Shown here: one piece after another, positions 1-7,319 of the stretch
Position numbering within the stretch: position 1 is the stretch's first letter
Layout of the letters: each line of letters starts with the position of its first letter
NCBI GenBank assembly: GCA_002399735.1
Contig: DHEF01000008.1
Span: 1 to 21,738 of the forward strand
Direction of reading: 5' to 3'
Length of the DNA stretch: 21,738 bases
DNA from: Chitinophagaceae bacterium UBA4857
GTDB taxonomy: Bacteria; Bacteroidota; Bacteroidia; Chitinophagales; Chitinophagaceae
Translations under genes and position numbers: made by a program
The notes under the pieces: model-generated
What the model saw: the letters and a program-made list of their open reading frames with translations, nothing else
Told to the model about the DNA's origin: nothing
Database searches by the model: none

Positions 1-106
1 ATTTTAAAACTTAAACAGTCTCTAAAAGGGGGAACCGCCAAGCTACAAGGCCAACATCGGTGCCGCTACAATCCGGCAGCCCTTCATCAATAGAATATAT
101 CAGCAA
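1..106. other. GC-richer patch of unknown origin, possibly the end of a repeat or a decayed gene
   Basis: Bases about 28-90 are clearly richer in G and C than the AT-rich DNA around them and end abruptly near the first gene. On the minus strand a frame stays open from 109 to a TAA at 11-13 and reads about 32 residues, ending in VAWRFPLLETV, but it has no normal start codon because a stop lies directly upstream at 110-112. A plus-strand frame is also open here. I cannot say whether this is the tail of a gene lying mostly outside the window, a remnant, or a noncoding repeat; the abrupt composition change is the only firm observation. Confidence 0.3.
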
Positions 107-178
107 TTGCTACCTTTACTATTAGCAAATACTAACGCAAAAAAACAGAGACTACAATTGAAGCCACTAATTGCCAAA

Positions 179-661
179 ATGACCTTTAAAAATAATTGCA
201 AGTTCTTTTTCCCTTCTGCAATAATACTTCTAGTCGTCATTGTGGTATCAATCTATGGCCATACAACGCAATCTAAAAATCCCGAACAGGTAAACGAGCC
301 TTTTTTCAATGGCGGATTCTTCATTTTACTTTGCATCGTTTTACCGGGCTTGCTATTACATACTCGCTATTACTTGATTGATAAAAGCAAAACGGTTCTG
401 TTTAACAAAAATGAAATTGAAATAACTACAAACAAAATAGTGCAAGTAATCAAATATGCTGATATTTTAAAAGTTGAGCGCCACGAGATTTCCTGGAAAA
501 CAAGAATTCCATGGGCGTATTATGATTATACCAAGTTGTTTCTAAAAGATGGTACCACGATTAAATACACTTGCCTTACATTAGATTCAGGCAACAGCCA
601 CACTCAGTTTGTTAAACGTGGTGTGGAAATAAATGAGGTTGATGAGTTTTACCCTTGGTAA
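179..661 (+). CDS. Small membrane protein with possible PH-like domain, function unknown
   Basis: I do not recognise a named family. From the ATG at 179 the product is 160 residues. It has two hydrophobic segments, roughly residues 11-28 (PSAIILLVVIVVSIYG) and 44-64 (GGFFILLCIVLPGLLL), followed by a polar C-terminal part of about 90 residues with alternating beta-like stretches (EIEITTNKIVQVIKYADI, TKLFLKDGTTIKYTCLTL). Two helices followed by a small beta-rich domain resembles bacterial PH-like (YcxB/bPH type) membrane proteins, which is an inference from layout only. A longer frame opens at a TTG at 107, but those extra 24 residues run toward the GC-rich patch and add no membrane or domain signal, so the ATG is preferred. 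No partner gene is close; repeats follow downstream. Confidence 0.6.
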   Translation: MTFKNNCKFFFPSAIILLVVIVVSIYGHTTQSKNPEQVNEPFFNGGFFILLCIVLPGLLLHTRYYLIDKSKTVLFNKNEIEITTNKIVQVIKYADILKVERHEISWKTRIPWAYYDYTKLFLKDGTTIKYTCLTLDSGNSHTQFVKRGVEINEVDEFYPW

Positions 662-694
662 TGTTTGTATATAGTATTGTTTTCAAAAACACCT

Positions 695-760
695 TGTCAA
701 CCCTGCGTCAAGCTCAGGGTGACAGCAAGCAAAAATTTGTCAGGCTGAGCCTGACGAAGC
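695..760. repeat. Two adjacent REP-like palindromes
   Basis: The first palindrome, 696-723, pairs GTCA(A)CCCTG with CAGGGTGAC around a short loop, with one bulged A. The second, 740-756, is GTCAGGCT-G-AGCCTGAC, a perfect 8-bp inverted repeat with a single centre base, followed by GAAGC. Closely similar GTCAGGCTGAGCCTG elements are, from general knowledge, scattered between genes in many Bacteroidota genomes. They lie downstream of the plus-strand membrane protein, where they could act as transcript-end or processing structures, but neither is followed by a U-tract. Confidence 0.7.
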
Positions 761-868
761 AAAAAATGGAATTTGATTGTGTTAGTGACACCCGCCTCAT
801 CTTAACTAAAACTGGTTAGGAGATTTTTCTTATCGTCTTTCAGACTCACGGTCTTCCCGACTTCTCTT

Positions 869-943
869 GATGATGCACAAAAAACAGAACGATGAAGAGT
901 GCGACGCAACGAAAGCCCAATCAGGGAACTGCAGCTGGTAACA
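869..943 (+). repeat. Dispersed intergenic repeat, copy A
   Basis: This 75-bp stretch aligns without gaps to 11396-11470. Both begin GATGATG, then have eight unrelated bases, then ACAGAACGATGAA. The 60 bp from 884-943 match 47 of 60 bases in the other copy (hand count), including CAATCAGGG and a final TAACA. Both copies lie in gene-free gaps and in the same orientation. No terminal repeats or coding capacity are evident, so this looks like a short non-coding repeat family. Confidence 0.65.
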
Positions 944-1017
944 AAATAAATAGTCTGCCCTAAATATCTATTGCACTAACAGTACGTTATAACAACAGTT
1001 TAAAGTAATTTTATAGT

Positions 1018-1587
1018 ATGAAAATAAAAGTCCTGTTTGTAGTATTGGTTGTGCTGGCATCTGCCTGTGGTAGTAAGAAAAAGAAAAGGGAAGATGGCGA
1101 AAAAAACTTTCCGGTATTGCCTTATATTTTAAGTCAGGTTAAGGACGTAGACACTTCGTTATACAGCATTACAAAAATTGTAACGCTTGACTCAGTTTCG
1201 GATACTAGTTTTGTTGCCCGTGAAGACTTTAGAAAACAAGCACAGGATTTTTTAGATATTCCGGATATATCATCGGAAAAATATCAAGACGATTATACCG
1301 AAAGTAAATTTTTTGATGAGACGTTGAACCGTGTGGTAATGACGTACACCAAAATACCGGATGCTAAACATGCGGTGCAAAAGCAGGAAATAACGATTAG
1401 TCCTAATCAGTTTACCGGCGATAAAATTGTGAGTATATATATTGATTACGCTACCAATACAAAAGATAGTGCTGTACAAAAAAGAATGTTGTGGATGGTA
1501 GATAAAAGTTTTCAGGTTACACGTATGGTACAAAAGCCCGGCGGTATCCAAACCACTACCACGACTACCGTTACATGGCATGATTGA
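1018..1587 (+). CDS. Small predicted lipoprotein upstream of uvrC, function unknown
   Basis: The 189-residue product begins with a short basic stretch and a hydrophobic segment (KVLFVVLVVLASAC), giving a lipoprotein signal with Cys17 as the likely lipidated residue. The -3 position is Ala, so the lipobox is not ideal. After the Cys comes a very basic run, GSKKKKRED, and then a mainly hydrophilic domain with alternating strands, ending in a threonine-rich stretch near residues 178-185. I recognise no catalytic motif or family. It is probably anchored to the periplasmic side of the inner or outer membrane. Its stop lies 12 bp before the uvrC start on the same strand, so the two are probably co-transcribed, but nothing in the sequence links it to DNA repair. 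Confidence 0.8.
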   Translation: MKIKVLFVVLVVLASACGSKKKKREDGEKNFPVLPYILSQVKDVDTSLYSITKIVTLDSVSDTSFVAREDFRKQAQDFLDIPDISSEKYQDDYTESKFFDETLNRVVMTYTKIPDAKHAVQKQEITISPNQFTGDKIVSIYIDYATNTKDSAVQKRMLWMVDKSFQVTRMVQKPGGIQTTTTTTVTWHD

Positions 1588-1599
1588 TGAAGTGAATTT

Positions 1600-3408
1600 A
1601 TGACTGCAGAAGAATTTAAACATATTGCGCCTACAATACCGCATCAGCCGGGCATCTATCAATATTTTAATGACGAAGATGTAATTATTTATGTAGGCAA
1701 GGCCAAGGACTTGCGTAAAAGAGTAAGCTCGTACTTTAATAAAACCTTTACCTCGTACAAAACGCACGAGTTGGTACAGCGTATTAAACGTATTGCGTTT
1801 ACCATTGTAAACTCGGAGCATGATGCGTTTTTACTGGAAAACTCATTAATAAAAGAGTTTAAGCCCCGTTATAATATTAACCTGAAGGATGATAAAACCT
1901 ACCCTTACATTGTTATAAAAAACGAACCTTTCCCAAGGGTTTATTTAACCCGATATGTGATTAATGACAAATCGGAATACTTAGGGCCTTTTACATCAGT
2001 ACAAAAAGTAAAAGAGTTATTGGAATTTATACGGCAAACGGTGCCGCTAAGAAACTGTACCTTAAACCTGAGTGCGGGTAATATAGCCCGTAATAAATTT
2101 AAGGTTTGTCTGGAGTATCACTTAGGTAATTGCAAAGGGCCATGCGAGGGTTTGCAAACCTTACCCGATTATATGGAGGGTATACACCAGATTAAAGACT
2201 TATTAAAAGGAAATCTGGCGCCGGTTATCAGGCATTTTAAAGAGGAGATGAAAACTGCAGCAGCCAACCTTGCATTTGAAGATGCAGAGAAAGCTAAAAA
2301 TAAGATTTCCTATTTAACCAATTACCAGGCAAAATCGGTAGTGGCAGGTACTACAGCCGGCGATAAAGATGTATTTACGCTGATAAAGGAAAAAAACATT
2401 GCTTATGTAAACTACCTGATGGTGCGCAATGGCACCATTGTGCAAACACAAACAAGCAAAGTGCTTACACATTTAGATGAAGATGAACCGGAGATTTTAA
2501 GTTTTAGTATTGCCCGCTTACGTCAAACTTTTAATAGTGATGCCACGGAGATAATTGTTCCGTTTGAGATTGATTACCCTGAAAAAGATATTACACTTAC
2601 CATCCCTGTAAGTGGTGATAAAAAAAAGTTACTTGAGCTCTCGCTTAAAAATGTAGACTACTACATTGAAGAAGTGAAAAATAAAGAGCGACTGAAACTA
2701 TCGGTTAATACGGATAAAATTAAAATACTGGAACAGCTACAACAGGCTTTACAATTAGGCGAATTACCCACGCATATTGAGTGTTTTGATAACTCCAACT
2801 TTCAGGGAAGTTTTCCTGTTTCGGCCATGGTATGTTTTAAAATGGGGGTGCCCAGTAAAAAAGATTACCGCCATTTTAATGTAAAAACAGTAGAAGGTAT
2901 TAACGACTTTGCCACCATGAAAGAAGCGGTTCACAGACGTTATAAGCGATTATCAGAAGAAGAGCAGCCTTTCCCGCAACTGGTTATTATTGATGGCGGT
3001 AAAGGGCAATTAAGCTCAGCACATGAAGCAATGACTGAATTAGGGTTAGCTGATAAAACAACCCTTGTAGGGCTGGCAAAAAGAGAGGAAGAAGTGTTTT
3101 TTGTTGGCGATAAAGAATCGGTAAAGCTGCCGTATAATAGTGAACCCTTGAAATTATTACGCCAGATCAGGGATGAAGTCCACCGTTTTGGTATTACTTT
3201 CCATAGAAACAAACGCAGCAAAGGCACTTTTAAAAACGAACTGGAAAGCATTGGCGGCATTGGCCCCAAAATAGCCGCACAATTGTTACAGCACTTTAAA
3301 TCGGTAAAAAACGTAAAAGAAAAAACCAAGGCAGAACTGGAAGCGGTGGTGGGGTTACAAAAAGCGACCCTGGTGTACAGTTACTTTCATAAAGACGAGG
3401 TTGATTAA
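1600..3408 (+). CDS. uvrC: UvrABC excinuclease subunit C
   Basis: UvrC makes both cuts, 3' and 5' of a lesion, in bacterial nucleotide excision repair, acting in the cytoplasm with UvrA and UvrB. The protein is 602 residues, close to the 610 of E. coli. The N-terminal GIY-YIG nuclease is seen as GIY at 18-20 and YVG at 31-33 followed by KAKDLRKRV. Four cysteines, C153, C170, C178 and C182, match the spacing of the cysteine cluster known in E. coli UvrC. A UVR (UvrB-binding) helix pair lies at about 205-240. The RNase H-like C-terminal nuclease keeps its acidic and His residues: D397 (CFDNSN), D465 (IIDGGKGQ) and H528 (VHRFGI). A helix-hairpin-helix DNA-binding tail follows from about 548 (SIGGIGPKIA). 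The ATG at 1600 fits the family N-terminus and follows the lipoprotein gene by 12 bp. A strong terminator follows. Confidence 0.97.
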   Translation: MTAEEFKHIAPTIPHQPGIYQYFNDEDVIIYVGKAKDLRKRVSSYFNKTFTSYKTHELVQRIKRIAFTIVNSEHDAFLLENSLIKEFKPRYNINLKDDKTYPYIVIKNEPFPRVYLTRYVINDKSEYLGPFTSVQKVKELLEFIRQTVPLRNCTLNLSAGNIARNKFKVCLEYHLGNCKGPCEGLQTLPDYMEGIHQIKDLLKGNLAPVIRHFKEEMKTAAANLAFEDAEKAKNKISYLTNYQAKSVVAGTTAGDKDVFTLIKEKNIAYVNYLMVRNGTIVQTQTSKVLTHLDEDEPEILSFSIARLRQTFNSDATEIIVPFEIDYPEKDITLTIPVSGDKKKLLELSLKNVDYYIEEVKNKERLKLSVNTDKIKILEQLQQALQLGELPTHIECFDNSNFQGSFPVSAMVCFKMGVPSKKDYRHFNVKTVEGINDFATMKEAVHRRYKRLSEEEQPFPQLVIIDGGKGQLSSAHEAMTELGLADKTTLVGLAKREEEVFFVGDKESVKLPYNSEPLKLLRQIRDEVHRFGITFHRNKRSKGTFKNELESIGGIGPKIAAQLLQHFKSVKNVKEKTKAELEAVVGLQKATLVYSYFHKDEVD

Positions 3409-3415
3409 AAAAAAT

Positions 3416-3446
3416 GGGGCCAGGATAGAAATCCAGCCCCGTTTTT
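3416..3446 (+). terminator. Rho-independent terminator of the lipoprotein-uvrC unit
   Basis: GGGGC at 3416-3420 pairs with GCCCC at 3436-3440, and inside it GGAT pairs with ATCC around an AGAA loop. A run of T at 3442-3446 follows. It lies 8 bp after the uvrC stop on the same strand. Confidence 0.85.
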
Positions 3447-3643
3447 AAAATCCAATATCCTATGAAAAACCAAGGCGAAAGTACGAAAAATAATTGATTT
3501 CGCTCAGTTTATTCTACAATTTTAGCTACTGGTTTTCTACTATTTCTTCAGAGCGGTATTTTCAACTTATATATCATTCTTCAACTAATGTTAACGGCTA
3601 CCCTTCATAAAAGACTGCTTATCACCCGGATAATAAAACGCTA

Positions 3644-3660
3644 TTGAGGTTATACCTCAA
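3644..3660. repeat. Short perfect palindrome between uvrC and gldN
   Basis: TTGAGGT-TAT-ACCTCAA is a perfect 7-bp inverted repeat with a 3-base centre in an otherwise featureless gap between two convergent transcription units. It could be a protein-binding site or a weak hairpin; nothing in the sequence decides. The rest of 3447-3673 shows nothing I can name. Confidence 0.4.
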
Positions 3661-3673
3661 AATGTATAATAAT

Positions 3674-3699
3674 AAAAAAGCCCCGATGAACGGGGCTTT
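3674..3699 (-). terminator. Rho-independent terminator after gldN
   Basis: GCCCCG (3680-3685) pairs with CGGGGC (3691-3696). Read on the minus strand the hairpin is followed by a run of T (the A run at 3674-3679). It lies about 20 bp past the gldN stop and closes the gld operon. Confidence 0.85.
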
Positions 3700-3718
3700 A
3701 TAAATAGTTACAACTTTA

Positions 3719-4753
3719 TTAGTATGACCAAAGGTCTTGTTCAAAGTTGAATATTTTTTCTTTAATATTTTCGCCTTCTAATAAACGTAGAATAGGGTCA
3801 TTAATTACCTGACGAATAGTTTTGTTAGCTGCATTATCTAAAGTAGATTTAGTTATGTAGCTGCTGAACATACGGCTTTCAAATAACTCTTCCCAAGTCA
3901 TACGGCTTTGACCCATATTTTTAGGATTATAAACCTCATTCTTGGCCAAAGTAGCTCTCAAGTCAGGATAATATACCCAAAACATAGGCTGACTACCAAA
4001 CTCTTGTCCACTTGGCAGATATTTAGTTAATACAGGAGAAACGCCTAAAATTCTACAAAACATACGGCTCGCCTCACGGTCAAAAACCCACTCTTCTTTA
4101 ATACGAAGCTTTAAGACATTCTTCGCATTGAAAGTCTCGCGTGTAACAACATATTTAACAATCTTATTAATATCATTAGGATCGTATTGTGCTACAGTAT
4201 CGGCACTACCTAATGTCATTTGATTAATATCATCAACAGTTATAGGGGTTGTAAACCTATCATCAGCAAAAGCTGTCACATCCCCGTTGGTAACAGCGTT
4301 TAGTAGTATATTAATAAATACCTGACTGCCGTTATCATCTTCACCTTCATACCTAAAAGTCTGGTTCATTTTTTCACGTAAGTCCAACTCTCGCCATACT
4401 TTTTCAGCGTATAAAGCATCATCCCAGCGTAAATGTTCATAATCTAATGGAGTACGTGCATTTAATCCCTTTTTATCAAAGGCATTATCCTGACGTAGTG
4501 AAGTTTTTTTAGAGTTACTAGACACACCTGAACTATCTACTTCAATAGGGACACCACCGTAAGGATCATACTTTACAGGAGGTTGATTATTGTTTACCTG
4601 CTGTTGTTGATTTTGGGTATTGTTGTTCTGATTCCCTTGATTCTGATTATTGGAATTGTTTCTATTTCTCCCGGTACGTTGCGCACTAACATCCGCTACT
4701 AAAACAGCTGCAACCGCTACCAACATGCATTTTTTAAACAAAGAATATTTCAT
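3719..4753 (-). CDS. gldN: Gliding motility / type IX secretion protein GldN
   Basis: GldN is a periplasmic, outer-membrane-associated part of the type IX secretion system that works with GldK in the ring complex above the GldLM motor. The 344-residue product has an N-terminal signal peptide (hydrophobic core about 10-20) with a likely cut after VSA at 22-24. A low-complexity Asn/Gln-rich linker follows from about 26 to 58, then a Pro/Gly patch (YDPYGGVPIEVD). The conserved GldN body starts near residue 95 (LDYEHLRWDDALYAEKVWRELDLREKMN) and runs to the C-terminus. It is the last gene of gldK-L-M-N, 19 bp after gldM and just before a terminator, the usual position. The Asn/Gln linker is unusually rich and may vary between strains; the body shows no truncation. 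Confidence 0.92.
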   Translation of the reverse strand: MKYSLFKKCMLVAVAAVLVADVSAQRTGRNRNNSNNQNQGNQNNNTQNQQQQVNNNQPPVKYDPYGGVPIEVDSSGVSSNSKKTSLRQDNAFDKKGLNARTPLDYEHLRWDDALYAEKVWRELDLREKMNQTFRYEGEDDNGSQVFINILLNAVTNGDVTAFADDRFTTPITVDDINQMTLGSADTVAQYDPNDINKIVKYVVTRETFNAKNVLKLRIKEEWVFDREASRMFCRILGVSPVLTKYLPSGQEFGSQPMFWVYYPDLRATLAKNEVYNPKNMGQSRMTWEELFESRMFSSYITKSTLDNAANKTIRQVINDPILRLLEGENIKEKIFNFEQDLWSY

Positions 4754-4772
4754 AGCACTAATCTTTAATATA

Positions 4773-6320
4773 TTATTTTAGATAATAAACCAAGGACGGA
4801 GCAGAAGTAACCCTTCCATCAGGACCTTGTACTTTTATATCATCAATTGTTATTGTTTTTCCACCTTTCGCATGAGCACGGATATACCCTTGTGCTTGTG
4901 AACTGAATAAATTACCTTGACAAGCAGCAGAAGCTATATCTCCATCGTCAGTATCAATAGAGAAAGTAAACGAAACAACTTTATAGCTTAATTCAAAAGG
5001 AAAATCTTTAATGCCAGCACCAACACCAGTTTGCGCTCTGAAAGCACCTGCTGCTATTGAAGCACCGCTCTCGTTTCCTCCAATGTAGGCTTGTGCTTTA
5101 GGAATAGTACGTACACGGAATTGAGATGCACCTGCTACTTTACCATCAACCGAAACAGTAATACGACAATCATCCGTTACTGTACCTACGCGGGCAATAT
5201 ATTTACCTGCACCTACCTTAGTAATAGAACCACCACCACCAGTGATACTTACTTGTACTCTATCATCTCCACCACCACTTGCTGCAATTGAAACAGGATT
5301 GTCAACACCTACATAAAGTACATTCATTTTATCCAATGCAATAGAGGCATTAGCTTGTCCTACAGTGTATGTGATTGTTTTGCTGATAGACTCTTCTTTA
5401 TTCGTTGTCTGGTTAAAGAACGAAATATTTACCGGTACAGTATGTGTACCTATTGAAGTAGCTGCAGTTTTATAATGTGCAGTACCATCTTCACCAATTG
5501 AAAGGCTTGAACCACCAATTGATATTTTTGGTTGTGCGTTTTTACTAAAAGCACCTACACCCGCAGTAATTTCCAATTCCTGACCAGGCATCAGGTAATT
5601 TGAGCTTTGTCCAATTACTGCTGCGTATGAGTCAAATATTACTTCTACTTTACCCACTTGCTCGTGAATATGTGAAACAACATTATTCTCTGAAGTTTTG
5701 ATGTCATTTTGCAGTTTACTTAAAATAGTTAAGCCGGCTACAGTAGGCACCATGTTAAAATTGGCAATATCCCAATCCTTTTTCTTTCCGTCTTTGCCTA
5801 CAATCTCACTTACATCAATCTGTAAGGTTTTGGCAAATTTTTCATTAACTGACGGATCTATGGCTAAAAGGTTTTTTCTGTAATCATTAAGCATCGTGAA
5901 AAGCTTTTTGGCTTCACCATCCCTAACCATTATTCTTGTTACAACCTCCTGACTTCCCTCATTCATTTTCTTTTCAGGGTTATCAGGATTGTTAGGGTCG
6001 CCCCCTGCTGCTGTAATTATTTTTGTTTTTAAGCCTTGTATATAATCAAATACCGATTTTGATAAATCAGCAGCTTGTTTAGCTTTAGGATACCAAATAT
6101 CTGCTCGTTCTTTTGTTTCTGCTTTTTTTGTTTTCTCTTCCAATGAGGCTAAAATAGTAGATGTAGAAGCATTTACAGTAGTATTTGTTTTCTCTAAGCT
6201 CTCGTTTACGGTTTTAAAGGCATTAAGAATCTCTGATGAGACATTCAGTGCTAACAGACAGGTTAACACCAGGTACATCAGGTTAATCATCTTTTGCCGC
6301 GGCTCTTTAGGTAGTGCCAT
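4773..6320 (-). CDS. gldM: Type IX secretion motor protein GldM
   Basis: GldM is the single-span inner-membrane motor subunit whose long periplasmic part reaches the outer-membrane ring; with GldL it converts proton-motive force into movement and secretion. The 515 residues match the usual length (about 513 in Flavobacterium johnsoniae, from memory). The family N-terminus is seen: MALPKEPRQKMINLMYLVLTCLLALNVSSEILNAF, with the membrane helix at about 11-28 carrying the conserved Glu30 just beyond it. A helical periplasmic segment follows (about 35-220), then beta-sandwich domains, glycine-rich in the middle (GGGDDRVQVSITGGGGSI), and a C-terminal domain ending in LVYYLK. It lies between gldL (74-bp gap) and gldN (19-bp gap) on the same strand. 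Confidence 0.96.
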   Translation of the reverse strand: MALPKEPRQKMINLMYLVLTCLLALNVSSEILNAFKTVNESLEKTNTTVNASTSTILASLEEKTKKAETKERADIWYPKAKQAADLSKSVFDYIQGLKTKIITAAGGDPNNPDNPEKKMNEGSQEVVTRIMVRDGEAKKLFTMLNDYRKNLLAIDPSVNEKFAKTLQIDVSEIVGKDGKKKDWDIANFNMVPTVAGLTILSKLQNDIKTSENNVVSHIHEQVGKVEVIFDSYAAVIGQSSNYLMPGQELEITAGVGAFSKNAQPKISIGGSSLSIGEDGTAHYKTAATSIGTHTVPVNISFFNQTTNKEESISKTITYTVGQANASIALDKMNVLYVGVDNPVSIAASGGGDDRVQVSITGGGGSITKVGAGKYIARVGTVTDDCRITVSVDGKVAGASQFRVRTIPKAQAYIGGNESGASIAAGAFRAQTGVGAGIKDFPFELSYKVVSFTFSIDTDDGDIASAACQGNLFSSQAQGYIRAHAKGGKTITIDDIKVQGPDGRVTSAPSLVYYLK

Positions 6321-6394
6321 AACTGGTCAAAAAGTTTATAGTCTTTTATAAAATATTTTTCTTTTACAACTTGGTTTTACAAACAGGATGGTAA

Positions 6395-7174
6395 TTATTT
6401 ACCCTGCATAGCAGTTAACATATTACCATAAATTCCGTTTAAGCGACCTAAATTAGTAGCCAGGCTACCAATTTGTTCCTGTACTTTTTTAGCATCTTCT
6501 GCGCTGTTAATCAAGCTGGCTGAAGTTTCAGAAAGTTTACCATAAAAGCCATTCAGGGCTTTCAGGTGGTTATTGCTTTCCTGTAACTCCAACTCGTAAA
6601 TTGTATTTAAAGAAGACAGATTTTTAGTTAATACCTGCACCTGATCGTGGAAGCCTTTAGCACCTTCAGTAGCCAGATTAAATGCTCCTACAGAATTTGC
6701 CGAGCCAACATAAGCTTCTTTCACTTTGTCTAAAGCGGCAGTTACTTCTTTGGTTTTAGCGGTGTAATCACCGGTAGCAGCAACAACATCACTAATGTTG
6801 TTCATATTACCGATTGTTTCGTTTAATTTTTTAAAGTTGTCGCCTAAACGGGTTAATACTTCAGGAGAAACATGTGCATCAATTAACGCCTTATCCATTG
6901 CGGCTAATGCACCACCTTTTGCAGGTTTTGATGCACCGGTAGCAACTGTTAATTCTTCTGAATGCGAATTATCAGGTAATGCAGGATAAATAACATATAA
7001 AACACCATATAAAGCAAAGATGATAGCTTCCGTTACAAGGCCCACCCACAGCCACATATCGGCATCAGGAGCATGGGTAATTTTTCTTAATGCACCCCAT
7101 AATACAATTGCTGCTGCAAATGAAACTGCTACGTCAACCCATTTACTAACTTTTGAAGGAATAGCTGCTGCCAT
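6395..7174 (-). CDS. gldL: Type IX secretion motor protein GldL
   Basis: GldL is the two-helix inner-membrane partner of GldM and carries the key charged residue of the proton-driven motor. The 259-residue product has helix 1 at about 12-29 (WVDVAVSFAAAIVLWGAL), a short loop, and helix 2 at about 41-63 (WLWVGLVTEAIIFALYGVLYVIY). Glu49 falls inside helix 2, the position reported as essential in F. johnsoniae GldL, and the basic pair R30/K31 follows helix 1. A long cytoplasmic, mostly helical and coiled-coil-like tail runs from about 95 to the end. The gap from gldK is 145 bp and holds a strong hairpin, so GldL may be expressed at a level different from GldK. Confidence 0.95.
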   Translation of the reverse strand: MAAAIPSKVSKWVDVAVSFAAAIVLWGALRKITHAPDADMWLWVGLVTEAIIFALYGVLYVIYPALPDNSHSEELTVATGASKPAKGGALAAMDKALIDAHVSPEVLTRLGDNFKKLNETIGNMNNISDVVAATGDYTAKTKEVTAALDKVKEAYVGSANSVGAFNLATEGAKGFHDQVQVLTKNLSSLNTIYELELQESNNHLKALNGFYGKLSETSASLINSAEDAKKVQEQIGSLATNLGRLNGIYGNMLTAMQGK

Positions 7175-7227
7175 AAAATAATGATTTTAAAAAAATAGTT
7201 TTTGATGAAGAAGATTTGGAAAATACA

Positions 7228-7260
7228 ACCGGGGTGTGATGTATTTTATTACACCCCGGT
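7228..7260 (-). promoter_or_regulatory. Hairpin between gldK and gldL
   Basis: ACCGGGGTGT (7228-7237) and ACACCCCGGT (7251-7260) are a perfect 10-bp inverted repeat with a 13-base spacer, extendable by up to three weaker pairs inside. On the transcribed (minus) strand only a broken T stretch (TGTATTTTCC) follows, so it is a poor terminator. A partial terminator or an RNA-processing/stability structure in the gldK-gldL gap is more likely. Confidence 0.6.
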
Positions 7261-7319
7261 ATTATAACTTAAAAAGTAATTACAATATTGTATTGCCTGA
7301 GGGAAAAACGGCAATTTAT

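Larger units (their letters stand above)
662..1017. other. Gene-free gap holding short palindromic repeats
   Basis: This 356-bp gap has no convincing reading frame. It holds two small palindromic repeats near 695-760 and one copy of a dispersed repeat at 869-943, listed separately. The bases just before the lipoprotein start at 1018 are AT-rich, but I see no good TAnnTTTG box there. Confidence 0.6.

Noticed and set aside
1270..1821. Minus-strand open frame of about 180 codons across the lipoprotein/uvrC junction
   Set aside because: It lies antisense to two well-supported genes, has no recognisable domain and is rich in residues expected from the complement of AT-rich codons.
2940..3329. Minus-strand open frame inside the 3' part of uvrC
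   Set aside because: It is antisense to conserved nuclease and HhH regions of uvrC, and its composition is explained by the complementary strand.
3447..3490. An 11-codon ATG frame just after the uvrC terminator
   Set aside because: It is too short, has no initiation context beyond chance and no supporting neighbour.
7228..7260. The gldK-gldL hairpin as a full terminator
   Set aside because: On the transcribed strand it is followed only by a broken T stretch, and gldL has no clear promoter of its own, so complete termination would silence the motor genes.
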